Assembly (NCBI GenBank): GCA_025127975.1
Contig: JAHLYQ010000038.1
Coordinates: forward strand, 88,364 to 152,363
Direction: 5' to 3'
From: Synechococcus sp. CS-1331
GTDB taxonomy: Bacteria; Cyanobacteriota; Cyanobacteriia; PCC-6307; Cyanobiaceae
DNA: 64,000 nt
The notes under the pieces were generated by a model, which made no database searches, was not told where the DNA came from, and saw nothing but the letters and a program-made list of their open reading frames with translations. A program made the translations under genes and the position numbers. Shown piece by piece: positions 62,809-64,000 of the stretch; within the stretch, counting starts at the first letter, position 1; the number at the start of each line of letters is the position of its first letter.

Positions 62809-63957
62809 ATGCAGTCAACTGCGTTTAATGGCATTCTCCGTCAGAGCGGTGGTGATCTCGCCCGTGTCCAAAGGCTAGGCGATCCCCTAGTGGCAGCGGG
62901 GCTGTTCCAGTTGCTTGTGGGTCAATACATACCTGAGCCTTCGCCACTACTTTTACCCAGCTGGCTATGGGTATTAGTGCTAACGGCATTGCTGCTACCA
63001 AGCAGTGGCATGTACGGCAGCTTCCGTCAAGGCAGCCTAAAAGATCTTTCTACGAGGGTGACAAACCGCTGGATAATAGTACTCATGTCAATACTAGTAT
63101 TGACTTTTGCTACCAAATCCTCAGAATATATTGGCCGAGTAAGCATTGTATTTTGGGCTACCCTAACTTTATTATTACTTCAGCTTTCCCATGTAGGCCT
63201 ACGCAAACTTCTTAGAATGCATAGGATGCGAGGGGGAAACAGCCGCACGATTCTTTATTGGGGAGAGAGCGAAGCTGCCAGGAAGTTTAGTAATCGCCTT
63301 CTAAATGCTCCCTGGCTAGGCCTGAAAGTGAGTAAATGGTTCACCCCAAATCCATCTAGGCCCGATTGTCAGCCTCCAGAACTGCCCGCGTGCTCTGGCG
63401 GCTTGGTGGAGATGAGGCGTTGGCTTTCTGATAACGAGGTTGACAGCATTGTTTTCAGCCACCTCCCGACCAGCAGCGTCAATATGGACGAACTTCTGGA
63501 TTTTTTTGGTGATACTTGTCTACCAGTTATTTATGCTCCACACTGGGCGCACAAAGGCATGCGGTTTGAAGTCGAACAATTTGGCGAAACATATTGCCTT
63601 AATTTATGGGGTGGAGAACAGTCACGCTTTAATACAAATCTGAAAAGGGCTATTGACCTGGGAGTTTCGGCAATTGGCCTGATTGCGCTGAGCCCGCTGT
63701 TCTTAAGTACAGCTATTGCAATTAGAATTACAAGCCCTGGACCTGTATTTTTCGCCCAGGAAAGATATGGAATGAATGGTAAAAGATTTAGATTACTTAA
63801 ATTTAGGAGCATGAGGGTAATGGAATCAGGAAACACCCAAGGCCTTCGGCAGGCCACTAAAGGGAACCTCGAAAAATCAAGAATCTTACACCTACAGAAG
63901 CTTACAAAAAAACGCCTTGCGGCGCCAAAGGGTCTAAGAAATTGTACATCAAAATGA
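62809..63957 (+). pseudogene. Truncated undecaprenyl-phosphate sugar phosphotransferase (WcaJ/PssY type)
   Basis: The open frame of 382 residues carries several N-terminal transmembrane helices, a Rossmann-like middle (TILYWGESEAARKFSNRLLN) and the start of the bacterial sugar transferase domain: ATNLKRAIDLGVSAIGL-type TNLKRAIDLGVSAIGLIALS, ISPGPVFFAQ-type ITSPGPVFFAQERYGMNGKR and LLKFRSMRVMESGNTQGLRQ. After QATKGN (about 63866) the match stops; no frame contains the expected VGRxLRRxSLDELPQ or GPRP/GLxQ blocks. The last 30 residues are unrelated basic sequence. It is probably truncated and inactive for sugar-phosphate transfer to the lipid carrier. Confidence 0.75.
63906..63924 (-). terminator. 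Possible rho-independent terminator on the minus strand
   Basis: On the minus strand CGCC GCAA GGCG (63924-63913), a GNRA-type tetraloop hairpin, is followed by seven T residues (63912-63906). The stem is only 4 bp with one extra wobble pair, so it is weak. It would end a minus-strand transcript entering from beyond 64000. It lies inside the aberrant 3' end of the truncated sugar transferase frame. Confidence 0.45.
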
Positions 63958-64000
63958 CTGAATTGACTCAAGCAGCTTCGTACTAATTATTGCTCATGCG

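Overview
This window is a piece of a compact, GC-rich picocyanobacterial chromosome of the Cyanobium / freshwater or euryhaline Synechococcus type. The evidence is protoporphyrin- and phycobilisome-related genes (hemA, chlP, gun4, pcyA, apcF), photosystem II factor psb28, cytochrome c maturation gene ccsA, a class II fructose/sedoheptulose bisphosphatase, glgC, ferredoxin sulfite reductase, and SipA- and DUF-type proteins typical of cyanobacteria. No rRNA, tRNA or CRISPR array was recognised.

Layout. 0-2.5 kb: a minus-strand hupE-cobW unit preceded by a clear cobalamin riboswitch, then a lumenal pentapeptide-repeat protein. 2.5-5.2 kb (+): UPRTase-like protein, small membrane protein, ilvD. 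5.2-12.2 kb (-): carbon metabolism and tetrapyrrole block (two small conserved proteins, pgl, gnd, glgC, hemA, glpX); rpe lies divergently. 13-19 kb (-): ccsA, lptF-like permease, lptB, lptA, DUF309, typA. 19-29.8 kb: VanY-like and VanX-like M15 peptidases, chlP, glyS, sir, recG and a repeat-bearing unknown. 29.8-31.3 kb: tsf-rpsB. 31.4-36.2 kb (-): GT2, a 51-residue basic protein with a terminator, and a pcyA-devBCA unit joined by overlapping codons. 36.2-43.8 kb (+): paired M16 peptidases, bioY, lspA, an FHA-PBP1 fusion and a membrane GTPase. 43.8-47.7 kb: PLP decarboxylase, tadA, aminotransferase, apcF.

47.9-54.5 kb is visibly different: AT-richer, with surface polysaccharide genes (two GT4, GT2, methyltransferase, WcaF-like acetyltransferase) and two decayed regions. 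One holds an IS5-family transposase pseudogene (about 50.33-51.30 kb). The other holds a frameshifted remnant resembling maf (about 52.54-52.77 kb). This looks like an acquired or recombining polysaccharide locus. A GMC oxidoreductase follows. 56.2-59.8 kb (-) is a selU-psb28-AI-2E-AI-2E unit. 59.8-61.7 kb holds gun4, an anti-sigma-type ATPase and two small unknowns. The window closes with a methyltransferase and a sugar-phosphate transferase (WcaJ/PssY type) whose catalytic domain breaks off early, again in AT-rich DNA.

Most of the window is ordinary core genome. I found no convincing wholly new multi-gene system. The best leads are the B12-controlled cobalt import/chaperone unit, the decayed IS/maf island, the truncated sugar transferase, the 12-bp coding tandem repeat, the extended Psb28 tail and the M16 active/inactive pair. 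Functions are inferred from motifs read by eye; starts with GTG or TTG are flagged.
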